Source: an uncultured Gammaproteobacteria bacterium
Lineage (GTDB): Bacteria; Pseudomonadota; Gammaproteobacteria; Eutrophobiales; Eutrophobiaceae
Reading direction: 5' to 3'
Assembly (NCBI GenBank): GCA_943788815.1
Contig: CALSRS010000001.1
Coordinates: 372,001 to 436,000 of the forward strand
Length of the DNA stretch: 64,000 nt
Shown: positions 45,094 to 54,173 of the stretch, one piece after another
Layout: each line of letters begins with the position of its first letter
Numbering within the stretch: the stretch's first letter is position 1
Notes under the pieces: generated by a model
What the model was told of the DNA's origin: nothing
What the model saw: only the letters and a program-made list of their open reading frames with translations
Databases searched by the model: none
Position numbers and translations under genes: made by a program

Positions 45094-46443
45094 TCAGGCG
45101 AGGCCCTTCAAAATGCCAGTGGCATCACTTTCACCCTCTACATACTCATCTTTAGACGCGCCAAACGCGTCGATAGCAAACAGGTGAAGATTTGATAAGG
45201 GCTCATCCTTATAAAGAATGTGTCGGCCAGTCTTGATTTTGCCCTGAGCCCCACCGAACACCACAGTCGGCAGGTTGTAATGCACGTGGGTGTTAGCGTC
45301 GCTCATTGCGCTGCCCGCCATAATCATAGAATTATCGAGCAGGGAGCTACCATCTGCCTCTTTCGTTGACTGCATCTTCTCCAGGAAATACGCGATCAGT
45401 TCATTCTGGAAATGGTCTATCTGCTTCAATGTCTCGATCGCACCTTTAATACCTCGATGGTGAGACAAGGAATGATGTCCCTCTTTGAAACCCTTTTCTA
45501 CAAAGGTCCGGTTGCCGCCTTCGTGGCCCATCATTACGGTCACCACCTGGGTCATGTCGGTCAGATAGGCAAGGTGCATCATGTCAAAGATCATCTTGGC
45601 ATGTTCGGTGTAGGTGTCTGGGATACCGGCTGGTCGCTTGACGCTTTCCAGGTCCATGTTGTCCGTGTCTGATCGAGATTCTGCCGCCTCTATCCCCCGC
45701 TCAATATCGCGAACTGCATCCAGATACTCTGCCATCTTGTATCGGTCGCTAGCATCGAGCGTACCCATAAGATGTCTCACTCGCTCATTCACGGCGTCCA
45801 AAACGCTGCCCCGATTCCGGTTGAGTCGGCGCTGTGTTTCCGGATCCAGCGAACTGGTATCCCCGAACAGCCGTTCGAACACCATTCGCGGGTTATTCTG
45901 CGCCGGCAATGCGGTGGTTTTTGAGGCCCACGATACGGTAGTGCGATAAAAACCTCTGAATCCACCATCATTCCCGTTGGACCATTCAGCCGGGTCCAAA
46001 CCTAATTGTAAGGATGCCAGTGGCGTCTGCTGTCCAAGCTTCTTTGCCACCACCTGGTCTACCGAGATCCCTACTGTCGTACTGAAAGGGTGCTTGCCAG
46101 TCAGGTAGGCACCACAGGACCGAGGATGTTCTGCACCTGCTTCCCCCGGTTTGAAGTCCGCCGCCTTGAGATCCAGTCCACTCAATACCAGCATCTTTTC
46201 TCGGTATGGCGCAAACGGCGCCAGCGATGGCGTGATATCGTAATTCTTCCCTTCCATCTTCGGTGTCCAACTATCGATGATTCGGCCGCTAGGCAGATAG
46301 ATGTATCCGAGGCGGCGAGGCGGCAGTGCCGCATCAATGGCAGCAAACGCCGGGACCATCGCATCTAAAAACGGTAAGGCCAGACTCGCGCCTGTACCAC
46401 GTAAAAAAGTTCGGCGAGGAATGCTTTTCTTAAATATCATCAT
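45094..46443 (-). CDS. DUF1552 protein with Tat-like signal
   Basis: 449 residues. Signal SIPRRTFLRGTGASLALPFLDAM has twin Arg. The DUF1552 features are LGYIYLPSGRIIDSWTP, LVLSGLDLKAADF, HPRSCGAYLTGKHPF, GISVDQVVAKKLG, VLDAVNERVRHLMGTLDASDRYKMAEYLDAVRDIE and LAYLTDMTQVVTVMMGHEGGNRTF. The family, shared with Planctomycetes, resembles an alkaline phosphatase-like or sulfatase-like fold in some models, but its activity is unknown. It lies between the DUF1592 gene (71-base gap) and the ankyrin gene. Confidence 0.92.
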   Translation of the reverse strand: MMIFKKSIPRRTFLRGTGASLALPFLDAMVPAFAAIDAALPPRRLGYIYLPSGRIIDSWTPKMEGKNYDITPSLAPFAPYREKMLVLSGLDLKAADFKPGEAGAEHPRSCGAYLTGKHPFSTTVGISVDQVVAKKLGQQTPLASLQLGLDPAEWSNGNDGGFRGFYRTTVSWASKTTALPAQNNPRMVFERLFGDTSSLDPETQRRLNRNRGSVLDAVNERVRHLMGTLDASDRYKMAEYLDAVRDIERGIEAAESRSDTDNMDLESVKRPAGIPDTYTEHAKMIFDMMHLAYLTDMTQVVTVMMGHEGGNRTFVEKGFKEGHHSLSHHRGIKGAIETLKQIDHFQNELIAYFLEKMQSTKEADGSSLLDNSMIMAGSAMSDANTHVHYNLPTVVFGGAQGKIKTGRHILYKDEPLSNLHLFAIDAFGASKDEYVEGESDATGILKGLA

Positions 46444-46514
46444 GGCTGACGCCCCTCTCTTCGTTTTTGTCCTGATTGAACATTTAACCGTATTATCATT
46501 GTCTTTCTATCTTA

Positions 46515-49076
46515 TTACAGGTCATAGATTCCCAACTCGTCTTTATCGATGTCGTAGTAGACACCTTCGCTTTCAGTCGGCTCCTGATTACCGGGATTAG
46601 CGGTAGATTCGGGCAGCAGATCATTGGTCTGACTCACCACCCGCCGGTACTGAAACGGTACGCTCTCAATAACACCCTGTATCAGCGAGGGCCAGGTGTA
46701 ATCTTCTGCGGCCGCCTGCTTCACGATATTACGCACTACAGCCTGGTCAAAATACTCGATTTTTCTCCCCAGGGCATAGGTCAGCAGTTTCTCAACGATC
46801 GTATGCACTACCCGGTCAGTATGTTCCAGTAACACATCCTGGAATTCCTTTGTATTCCCGAAGCTACTACCATCAAACAATATCCCCGAGGCATCTACCT
46901 CGGCATTGGCCTCGGTATAGCGCGTACGATATGACCCAATCACATCGAATTGCTCCAGCGCGAATCCAATGGGATCCATCATCTTGTGACACGTGGCGCA
47001 TACCGGGTTGGCACGATGCTGTTCCATCGCCTGCTTCAAGGTCAAGGCTTTACCCCCATCGTCATCAGTCTTCAACGCTGGTACATCAGGTGGAGGTGGT
47101 GGTGGAGGCATGTTCAACAAGTTATCCAGCACCCATTTTCCACGCAACACAGGAGAGGTTCGGTTGTTATATGAAGTTGCCATCAGAATCCCACCCTTAC
47201 CCAAAAGGCCTTGCCTCTCTGGTTGGTTCACCGGCACTCGACGGAAGCGGATGCCATCTACGTTGGGGATACCATAGTGCCGGGCCAGACGCTCATTAAC
47301 AAAGGTATAGTTAGACGTTAAGATTTCCTTGACGCTGCGATTCTCCCTTACCATGCTCCCAAACCACAGCCTCACTTCATCTTTAAAGGCCGCTCGCAGT
47401 TCATCATCAAACTCAGGGAAGATTCCCATATTAGGTTCCGGGACATCCATAGCGCGCACTGCCAACCATTGTTCCCCAAAATTCCTGATGAATTGCTCAA
47501 AACGCGGATCAGCCATCATCCGCTGCACCTCTTGCTTTAGCATGTCAGGTTCGCGCAAGCGACCCTGTTCGGCTATCTGCAGCAAGGTCTCATCAGGGAG
47601 GGTGCTCCATAGAAAAAATGATAAGCGCGACGCTAATTCCAGATCGTTGATCGGATACACTTCATCGGCAACGCTATTGGGTGGACTGCGCTCAATTCGG
47701 AATAGAAAATCAGGTCCTGCCAGGATCCCCTGCAGGGCCAACTCGATACCACGCGTAAACTCATTCTCATCATGACCTTGCTGGTAAAGATCTAACAGTA
47801 CTGCCATCTCTTCGGGAGTAGCCGGGCGTCGATATGCCTGGCGTGCCAGATTTGAGAGTATGGTCTGTGCACAGTCCTGCTTCTTTGCCGCACTCGCCTT
47901 TGGTGCCGGTCGGCATATAAAAATCTTATCCTGAGTTGCTGTGTGCCCAGGGCCACTCGCCTTAAAAGGTCCGGTGATGGTTACACTGTCCACGGCTGGT
48001 TCGCCACCCGAGTAGTCTTCAAGCTCACCCAAGGTGAACTCAGGGATCTTAATGCCCTCAGATTTTATGCCTTTGTCCAAAAAGGTGATGCCCACCAAAC
48101 GAGTCCCCGCCTTGGCCTCAAAGCGGAGATGCAAGGCATTATCCGCTGTGAACATGTATCCCTGCTGGTCCGAATCTCCCTGGTACATAATTTCTGCGGT
48201 AAGCACAAATAGCGGTGGTGGTCGACCATGGACTTCACCACCTACTTTAAATGTGCCAACACGCTCATGATCCAGGAGCACATCCAGAGTGTGTTGCTCA
48301 CGCAGGCCACGGATGGTGTTGTTGCGACCACGTTGCAACTTAACGCTAAGGGTATACTCACCATCCATAGGGAAATTGTGTTGTAGCGCCATACCACCAC
48401 GCGATCCAAACGGCAGGTCCTCACTCATGCGCTGCCGTTGCATAAAATCAGGAGACATTGGATACACCTCGCTGATGGGTTCCATCGCAGTAGGTCCCAC
48501 AGCCAGACGGCTGATTCGAGCCGCCGCAAACATATACCGCTCCATTAAGAGCGGTGAAACCATCAACACTTCGGCATTGTTATCAAATCCCTCAGCGACG
48601 TTGTCCGGCGGCAGTAACGCCGCTGCATCGATCTCCATTGCCAGCAGGTCCCGAATTGCATTTGCATACTCGGTGCGGTTCAAACGATGAAGCACTGGTC
48701 GCCCTGGATCCAGATTCGATGCTGCGTGCTGATCCAGTTCCGTTTTAAGATGGCTCAATAAAACTTCGTACTCACCTTTAGTCGGTCGCTGTGGCATACC
48801 CACTGGTGGCATTGCCCGCAACGTGAGCTTGGTCAACACCCGTTCCCACAAGGTGGGGTCTTCGCCAACATCACTTATATTCGCACGATCGAGCATCAAA
48901 CCGGCTGTCTTCAGGGTCTCGTTGTGACAACTGACGCAGTAACGATCCAGTAGCACACGTGGGGAGGAAATAGAATTTTGAGCATTGTCGGATAGCGATT
49001 GAGCCTGCGCGCAGGTAAGCCCGGCAAGTAAAATCAGTCCAGTGAAAGTAGTGAAAACTCTGAAGCGGTATGTCAT
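46515..49076 (-). CDS. DUF1592-type (planctomycete-like PSD) secreted cytochrome-like protein
   Basis: 853 residues from ATG 49076 (GGGGGGTG just before it; an ATG four codons earlier is weaker). Signal peptide LILLAGLTCAQAQ. Near the N-terminus, RYCVSCHNETLKTAGLMLD is a haem-type CxxCH; RLNRTEYANAIRDLLAMEIDAAALLPPDN is the DUF1587 start. A carbohydrate-binding-like middle is followed by AQTILSNLARQAYRRPATPEEMAVLLDLY, FFLWSTLPDETLL, then LLGKGGILMATSYNNRTSPVLRGKWVLDNLL, seven consecutive Pro, and CATCHKMMDPIGFALEQFD, a second CxxCH. It is a likely periplasmic redox protein. First gene of the operon. Confidence 0.92.
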   Translation of the reverse strand: MTYRFRVFTTFTGLILLAGLTCAQAQSLSDNAQNSISSPRVLLDRYCVSCHNETLKTAGLMLDRANISDVGEDPTLWERVLTKLTLRAMPPVGMPQRPTKGEYEVLLSHLKTELDQHAASNLDPGRPVLHRLNRTEYANAIRDLLAMEIDAAALLPPDNVAEGFDNNAEVLMVSPLLMERYMFAAARISRLAVGPTAMEPISEVYPMSPDFMQRQRMSEDLPFGSRGGMALQHNFPMDGEYTLSVKLQRGRNNTIRGLREQHTLDVLLDHERVGTFKVGGEVHGRPPPLFVLTAEIMYQGDSDQQGYMFTADNALHLRFEAKAGTRLVGITFLDKGIKSEGIKIPEFTLGELEDYSGGEPAVDSVTITGPFKASGPGHTATQDKIFICRPAPKASAAKKQDCAQTILSNLARQAYRRPATPEEMAVLLDLYQQGHDENEFTRGIELALQGILAGPDFLFRIERSPPNSVADEVYPINDLELASRLSFFLWSTLPDETLLQIAEQGRLREPDMLKQEVQRMMADPRFEQFIRNFGEQWLAVRAMDVPEPNMGIFPEFDDELRAAFKDEVRLWFGSMVRENRSVKEILTSNYTFVNERLARHYGIPNVDGIRFRRVPVNQPERQGLLGKGGILMATSYNNRTSPVLRGKWVLDNLLNMPPPPPPPDVPALKTDDDGGKALTLKQAMEQHRANPVCATCHKMMDPIGFALEQFDVIGSYRTRYTEANAEVDASGILFDGSSFGNTKEFQDVLLEHTDRVVHTIVEKLLTYALGRKIEYFDQAVVRNIVKQAAAEDYTWPSLIQGVIESVPFQYRRVVSQTNDLLPESTANPGNQEPTESEGVYYDIDKDELGIYDL

Positions 49077-49350
49077 TACACCCCCCATTTAGTGCTATGC
49101 CATGTCGTCGAATAGCATAGCGTGATAGCGAGTTATAGTCACCATTATAGTAGGTTTGCTTTGAATCCTGATTTATTCAAAACGCTCATCATCTACGCAC
49201 CAACTCACTTTTCACTAATGATCTATTCAGTGTAAGAGTATACAACTATTCAACACTAAAAATTACTGCCTACCTGTTTCAAGTTTTTATTCTGAACATC
49301 ATATTGCTCGAAAATAGCCTCTATTTTTAATCTGTAGATTAATATTTGCA

Positions 49351-49393
49351 TGTAACACATATTGCGTTACAATATATTGCGGAACACGTTACA
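49351..49393. promoter_or_regulatory. Repeated GTTACA/TGTAAC sites upstream of the RHH gene
   Basis: TGTAAC at 49351-49356 faces GTTACA at 49366-49371 (9-base gap); a second GTTACA at 49388-49393 lies 22 bases downstream of the first, about two helical turns. They end 9 bases before the RHH start. This is the layout expected for an RHH protein that represses its own promoter. The rest of the 326-base gap from 49077 shows no feature. Confidence 0.55.
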
Positions 49394-49402
49394 TTTAAAA
49401 TT

Positions 49403-49594
49403 ATGACAGCTAATAAAACATCCACATTAAATCTTCGTATCAACCCGGGGATAAAAGAAGCCGTAAAGCGAGCAGCTGAGCTCGAGCATCGCAGTATTGC
49501 TAACTTTGTTGAATTTCTAATCCGCAACCATTGCAAAGAGCAAGGCATCTCCATATCAGAACAACGACCACTTTTTGGGGCAGATAATGAATAG
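49403..49594 (+). CDS. Small ribbon-helix-helix DNA-binding protein
   Basis: 63 residues from ATG 49403; the frame is open upstream but this start follows the operator sites. TSTLNLRINPGIKEAVKRAAELEHRSIANFVEFLIRNHCKE matches an Arc/CopG/MetJ-type fold: one beta strand for DNA contact, two helices, with the conserved loop before the second helix. Its end overlaps the start of the next gene by 8 bases, so the two are translated together. Confidence 0.75.
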   Translation: MTANKTSTLNLRINPGIKEAVKRAAELEHRSIANFVEFLIRNHCKEQGISISEQRPLFGADNE

Positions 49595-49841
49595 TAAAAT
49601 TCTAAAAGCATTAATTGAAGCCGGCGCCATAAAGAAAATGGCCATTATTGGTGAAGGTAGTTTCTTTCGTATTGAGGTCTCCACTCAGGGAGGAATCAAT
49701 ACCATAGAAACACTCAATGGAAAATTAAAAACCTGGAGCTCTCTTGATGCAGCGGCAAAATGGATCCGTCAACATGGCATCGGGAAGTGTGATGTTAATA
49801 TCAGTCGTTGGCACCCGGCACAAAGAGGAATGAAGTTGTAA
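49587..49841 (+). CDS. 84-residue partner of the RHH protein (possible partition-associated family)
   Basis: 84 residues from ATG 49587. ILKALIEAGAIKKMAIIGEGSFFRIEVS opens it; then ETLNGKLKTWSSLDAAAKWIRQHGIGKCDVNISRWHP and a short basic end. Proteins like this, with KTW.SLDAAA.W...GIG....D.SRW.P, are sometimes labelled ParC-family partition-associated proteins; I am not certain of this name. The 8-base overlap with the RHH gene suggests a co-regulated pair. It is not a known toxin family to me. Confidence 0.6.
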   Translation: MNSKILKALIEAGAIKKMAIIGEGSFFRIEVSTQGGINTIETLNGKLKTWSSLDAAAKWIRQHGIGKCDVNISRWHPAQRGMKL

Positions 49842-49920
49842 TTGTACTACCTATAATACACTTAACAGAATTGGAGCCTGAAACGAAAAACGTAGTCCGT
49901 CCTAATTCGGTCCTATCCTC

Positions 49921-49950
49921 CGTCATACTGGCGAAAGCCAGTATCCAATC
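49921..49950. repeat. Simple hairpin ATACTGGC-GAAA-GCCAGTAT
   Basis: An unbroken copy of the core palindrome (49925-49944) with a GAAA loop, flanked by CGTC and CCAATC. It lies between the RHH unit and the TauE-type gene, which are convergent. Confidence 0.9.
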
Positions 49951-49975
49951 ATGTAAATACTAAAATTTTTTGGGT

Positions 49976-50716
49976 TTATAACAATACCATCGTTATTAAA
50001 ACCATCCCCATCAGCATCAGCAAACCCAGTACGATTCTCCGGAATATTACTTCTGACGCATGTCTGCGTATCCGTCCACCAAGACGCACGCCCAACGTTA
50101 CCGGCAGTATGCCTGCCACCGACAAGGTCAGCACCGGTAGTGTCAATAATCCAATCTTGCCGAATCCCGTAATCATCACCAGGGTATTAAAGGTAAACGC
50201 GCAGTTCATGGTCTGGACCAGGACGTTTCTGTCCATCTTCAGTGATAACAGAAATGGCATGATGGGCATGATTTGTGAACCAGTGACGCCATTAACCATC
50301 CCACTGATCATACCCACAGGGATTAAGAGCCGTTTTTCCATCTTTTGTGAGAAGTGAACGACCTCACTACTAAAGGCCCACAGGCTATAGATAACCATAA
50401 TCACACCAAGAAATAATCTCGGCCCATCACTGCCACTGCTATTAAGAAAGAGTATACCCAGGACCAAACCAGGCAATGCGCTTATAAAGAGTATCCAGAA
50501 ACGTTTAACCGACTCAATAAAGTGACCGGCTTCAAACATGACTATGAGATTACTGGAGAGTGATGGCAGAAATACTAATGGAATAGCCAGTTTCGGTTCC
50601 AGGAACATGGCCAACAAACCCAGACAGATAGTTGAAAACCCAACCCCGGAAATTCCCTTTAGGAAAGCCGATATAAAAAATGCCACAAGGACGATAACAA
50701 TTGTTTGTGTCGCCAT
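49976..50716 (-). CDS. TauE/SafE-family anion (sulfite/organosulfonate) exporter
   Basis: 246 residues with eight predicted helices. Motifs: VLVAFFISAFLKGISGVGFSTICLGLLAMFLEPKLAIPLVFLPSLSSNLIVM, LPGLVLGILFL, and VGMISGMVNGVTGSQIMPIMPFLLSLKMDRNVLVQTMNCAFTFNTLVMI. This is the TauE/SafE repeat topology. Members export sulfite, sulfoacetate or related anions. A link with the SoxC/SoxD-like enzyme about 20 kb away is only speculative. Confidence 0.9.
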   Translation of the reverse strand: MATQTIVIVLVAFFISAFLKGISGVGFSTICLGLLAMFLEPKLAIPLVFLPSLSSNLIVMFEAGHFIESVKRFWILFISALPGLVLGILFLNSSGSDGPRLFLGVIMVIYSLWAFSSEVVHFSQKMEKRLLIPVGMISGMVNGVTGSQIMPIMPFLLSLKMDRNVLVQTMNCAFTFNTLVMITGFGKIGLLTLPVLTLSVAGILPVTLGVRLGGRIRRHASEVIFRRIVLGLLMLMGMVLITMVLL

Positions 50717-50830
50717 GATTTACAGCCAATCCAGTTAGATAAATAATGAGTCGCAGTAGGCGACAACCCATTTCGTTATGCTCGGATATTTAATATCAGA
50801 ACAATATAATTATTGCTTATCTGTATCGCG

Positions 50831-50847
50831 TTTTTACTCTGACCTTA
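50831..50847 (-). repeat. REP-like arm, minus-strand TAAGGTCAGAGTAAAAA
   Basis: Begins about 20 bases after the stop of the FG-GAP gene, in its reading direction. It is nearly identical to 41453-41469. Confidence 0.75.
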
Positions 50848-50866
50848 AATTCTCCTGAACCGGCGA

Positions 50867-52372
50867 TTAATTTGCGAGCAGAACTTTCACCACTTTTTCC
50901 ATTCCGCGGTCACTGTCTTGATAACGTAGAATAATGTCCATTTTATCGTCCTTGTTGAGGTCAAATGTGTCCACAAGATCGGGGATAGGTGGCATAACAA
51001 CATCAAATCTTTGTGTCTCTCTCTCAAATAAACCCTCACTTCCATCCCCATAACTCACATTCAGGGCATCATCATCTTGCACCAGTAGATCAACTATCAG
51101 ATCTCCATTGATGTCAACTATCAGTACAGTCGATAAAGAATGTTTACCGCTAGAGAGATCGTAGGTCGCTTTGATTTTTTGTGTGATATTCGGCTTATCC
51201 GGATAACCTGATTCGCTCTGCTGATAAAAATCCAGATCGATCGACATTGAACCTCTCACTAATGCATTCACGATTTTCCAAAAGCCTAGTTCCACCGAGG
51301 AAATAACAAAATCCGTCATTCCATCATTGTTAAAGTCTTTTTCCTGGGCATCAAACTGTATCCCGTTTGATCGTATCTGCGTATTGGGTTGATCTGGAAA
51401 ATATAATGTCTGTGTAGGCGATTGACTTCCCATGAAAAAATCATAGGTGGTGTTTTTATTTAGTACACCTTTGCTGGTGATTGAAAAGGTGACTAAGTCC
51501 GGCTGTTTATCAGCATTAATATCAAAAATTTTATGGAAGGTTCGCGCCTGAATATTAGATTGATCTTCCCGCTCTAGTCGATCTTCCACCTCCTCTGACC
51601 CTTCGAGCTCGATACCTAATGGAATTGCTTGTTGCTCTGAAGTAAAACTACCCTCTTGTGTTTGTAGATATGCTTTCAACTCGGTTTCGTCCCAAATCAG
51701 AATATCATTTTTCTGATCAAAATTTACATCTACCAGATTTCGATCCTGGTATCGATACCGAATATTATTACCACTGCTTGAGGCCCTCATTTTAGGTAGC
51801 GCATCAATTAAAACCGGTTCTGCAAAAACACCGGGGGAGGTTTGCAGATAGAGCTGATATCCGTCGAAGCCGGGTAAAAAAATATCTTCCAATGAATCAC
51901 CATTGATATCTTTGACTACATCAAGATTGGGCAACTCATCTTTAACAACATTTTTATAAATACTTTGTATATCAAGTAAATGATGTTCTTTGCCGCTGAC
52001 AGGATCAAGCCACCATGCGGCATTACGTCTGAATAAAATGATGTAGTCCAACGAGGAATTCCGAACTTTTCCGATATCCATAAAGATAATATCAGTATCA
52101 ATTTGAATATTATCAATCTCACCATCAATATATTGCCCATCACTTCCAAGAGAAAATATTCTTAGCGAACGTCTATGATCTTCAGTTATTTGGCGAACGA
52201 TTAAATTCGCCTGTTTGGGATTTGTGATAAACGCGGGTATGACTTCGGCATCAACAGGCTCAAGCATGTTTAAGTCACTTACTTTAAAAAGATCATGTTG
52301 CTCACTTACAGCCGACTGAGACCAATAAAAAGTTGCCGCCAGTAATAAAAATAGCCAGTACCCATTATTCAT
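50867..52372 (-). CDS. Secreted FG-GAP/VCBS-like repeat protein
   Basis: 501 residues with a signal peptide (WLFLLLAATFYWSQSAVSEQ). Six calcium-type loops of DxNxDxxxD kind punctuate it: DINGDSLEDIF, NFDQKNDILI (partial), DINADKQPDLV, DFNNDGMTDFV, DINGDLIVDLL and DLNKDDKMDII. This is the pattern of FG-GAP beta-propeller blades, which bind Ca2+ and often mediate surface binding. No catalytic domain is visible. Confidence 0.85.
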   Translation of the reverse strand: MNNGYWLFLLLAATFYWSQSAVSEQHDLFKVSDLNMLEPVDAEVIPAFITNPKQANLIVRQITEDHRRSLRIFSLGSDGQYIDGEIDNIQIDTDIIFMDIGKVRNSSLDYIILFRRNAAWWLDPVSGKEHHLLDIQSIYKNVVKDELPNLDVVKDINGDSLEDIFLPGFDGYQLYLQTSPGVFAEPVLIDALPKMRASSSGNNIRYRYQDRNLVDVNFDQKNDILIWDETELKAYLQTQEGSFTSEQQAIPLGIELEGSEEVEDRLEREDQSNIQARTFHKIFDINADKQPDLVTFSITSKGVLNKNTTYDFFMGSQSPTQTLYFPDQPNTQIRSNGIQFDAQEKDFNNDGMTDFVISSVELGFWKIVNALVRGSMSIDLDFYQQSESGYPDKPNITQKIKATYDLSSGKHSLSTVLIVDINGDLIVDLLVQDDDALNVSYGDGSEGLFERETQRFDVVMPPIPDLVDTFDLNKDDKMDIILRYQDSDRGMEKVVKVLLAN

Positions 52373-52460
52373 TCTAACTATCCTCTTTTATAAAAAGTAA
52401 TAAGAAATCTCTAAGGTATTTAGATTCAGAATAAAATATTTATTGCCCATCTGCATCGAG

Positions 52461-52476
52461 TTTTTACTCTGGCGCC
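52461..52476 (-). repeat. REP-like arm, minus-strand GGCGCCAGAGTAAAAA
   Basis: A variant in which GGGGTCAG has become GGCGCCAG. It begins 2 bases after the SelO stop. Confidence 0.65.
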
Positions 52477-52478
52477 AA

Positions 52479-53969
52479 TCACGTGCCGCAAAATGTTGCT
52501 TGCACCACTTCATCAGGTTTTGGTGGCATCATATAATCATCTTTACCTTGTTGTCGCTCGTAAGGTTTCTGTAGAACATCATAAAGCACATGAAATACAG
52601 AAAAGTCGTTATGATCTTCAGCCGCCCGAATTGCGGCTTCGACCTGGTGATTACGTGGAATATAGACCGGGTTAATCGACTGCATACTCGCCTGGCGTTC
52701 ATCATCATTCGTTGATTCTCGTGATAAACGTTGACGCCAGCGCAGCAACCAGGCATCTATCGCTTCAGGCTTAGCGAAGAGTTCTCTTAGCGCCATATCC
52801 TTTTCATTGGTCTTGGCATCTAATTGCGACAGATGATAAAACGTCAACGTAAAGTCAGCCTGATTATCCGCCATGGCATCCAGCAAAGCCGCTAGCAATG
52901 CTTGATCTTCTTCCGGATTCACATCGGCAATAGACCTTAAGCCACACTTGGCTCGAAAACCCGTCAGCCATGCGCCACTATAGCGAGTGATATATTTCTC
53001 CAGAATTTCCTGTGCCAACTCAACCCCCTTATCGGAGTCATCATCAAATAAGGGTAGCAAGGATTCGGCCAGACGCGATAAATTCCAAAGACCAATGCCC
53101 GGCTGAGCGCTATAGGCATAACGCCCATTTTGATCAATTGAGCTATACACCTGATTATGATCAAAGAAATCCATAAACGCACAAGGACCATAATCGATAG
53201 TTTCACCAGCCACGGACATATTATCCGTATTCATCACCCCATGAATGAATCCCAACTGCATCCACTGCGCAATCAGATCCGCTTGTCGCAGCACCACGGA
53301 TTCAAACATGGCGATATATGGATTTGCAGCATCAACCATATCGGGATAATTTCGGTCGATAACATAATCGGCCAATGCCTTAATCGACTGGACATCATTT
53401 TTCATAGCAAAATATTGAAAGCTGCCTATCCGAATAAAACTCGATGCAACCCGCGTCATCACAGCACCAGCTACCATCTGTTCGCGCACCACTTGCTCTC
53501 CAGTGAGCACCGCCGCCAATGCACGCGTCGTCGGCACATGAAGTTGATGCATTGCCTCGCTAAGCAAGTATTCACGCAACACAGGTCCTAGTGCAGAGCG
53601 ACCATCCCCGCCACGAGAATAACGAGTACGACCCGACCCTTTTAATTGAATATCCAAAGAGGCGCCATCAACACGATCCAGTTCACCAAGATAAATGGCA
53701 CGACCATCACCCAACTGCGGATTAAAATGCCCAAACTGATGCCCTGCGTAGACCATTGCCAAAGGCTCACTGGTATCGTGAATCACATTACCTGAAAAAA
53801 CCTCAGCCAGATGTTGCTCGTCGTGATCATCCGCCGATAAACCAAGTTCACCAGCAAGCTCCTCATTAAATTTAATTAAGACAGGATCAGCAACAGCCAA
53901 CGGTTTACATTTTTCGTAAAACCCGTCACCTAATTCCAGATATCGATTTTTAAACGGAAGGTTAATCAA
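52479..53969 (-). CDS. selO: SelO/YdiU-type protein adenylyltransferase (AMPylase)
   Basis: About 496 residues. The start is uncertain: no ATG is in frame. The TTG at 53969 gives MINLPFKNRYLELG, which matches the family N-terminus, while another TTG at 54020 adds 17 residues. The core has QFGHFNPQLGDGRAIYLGELD, DIQLKGSGRTRYSRGGDGRSALGPVLREYLLSEAMHQL, and FIHGVMNTDNMSVAGETIDYGPCAFMDFFD. These are the nucleotide- and metal-binding parts of the pseudokinase-like fold that transfers AMP to protein Ser/Thr/Tyr. The end is FCGT, with a Cys near the terminus as in many members. Confidence 0.93.
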   Translation of the reverse strand: MINLPFKNRYLELGDGFYEKCKPLAVADPVLIKFNEELAGELGLSADDHDEQHLAEVFSGNVIHDTSEPLAMVYAGHQFGHFNPQLGDGRAIYLGELDRVDGASLDIQLKGSGRTRYSRGGDGRSALGPVLREYLLSEAMHQLHVPTTRALAAVLTGEQVVREQMVAGAVMTRVASSFIRIGSFQYFAMKNDVQSIKALADYVIDRNYPDMVDAANPYIAMFESVVLRQADLIAQWMQLGFIHGVMNTDNMSVAGETIDYGPCAFMDFFDHNQVYSSIDQNGRYAYSAQPGIGLWNLSRLAESLLPLFDDDSDKGVELAQEILEKYITRYSGAWLTGFRAKCGLRSIADVNPEEDQALLAALLDAMADNQADFTLTFYHLSQLDAKTNEKDMALRELFAKPEAIDAWLLRWRQRLSRESTNDDERQASMQSINPVYIPRNHQVEAAIRAAEDHNDFSVFHVLYDVLQKPYERQQGKDDYMMPPKPDEVVQATFCGT

Positions 53970-54047
53970 TGGGACATTCAAACATAAAAACCAGATTCTC
54001 CAGTTTAACGTATATACCAAATAAATTGTTCGAATAATTAAAAATCA

Positions 54048-54098
54048 GGGACAGATCATAATTATTAATTAATTATGAAAAAAACATGGTCTGTCCCC
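54048..54098. repeat. REP-like inverted pair of the GGGACAGA type
   Basis: Left arm GGGACAGATCAT (54048-54059), AT-rich centre, right arm ATGGTCTGTCCCC (54086-54098). One mismatch between the arms. Unlike most copies it lies in a divergent promoter region (SelO and the CMD-like gene), not after a stop codon. Confidence 0.75.
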
Positions 54099-54173
54099 AT
54101 AAGGCGAGCACGAGGTAGCTTAGTTAGATATGGGCGTTTATACTTTCCATACAACCGACAACTCGGAGTTACC

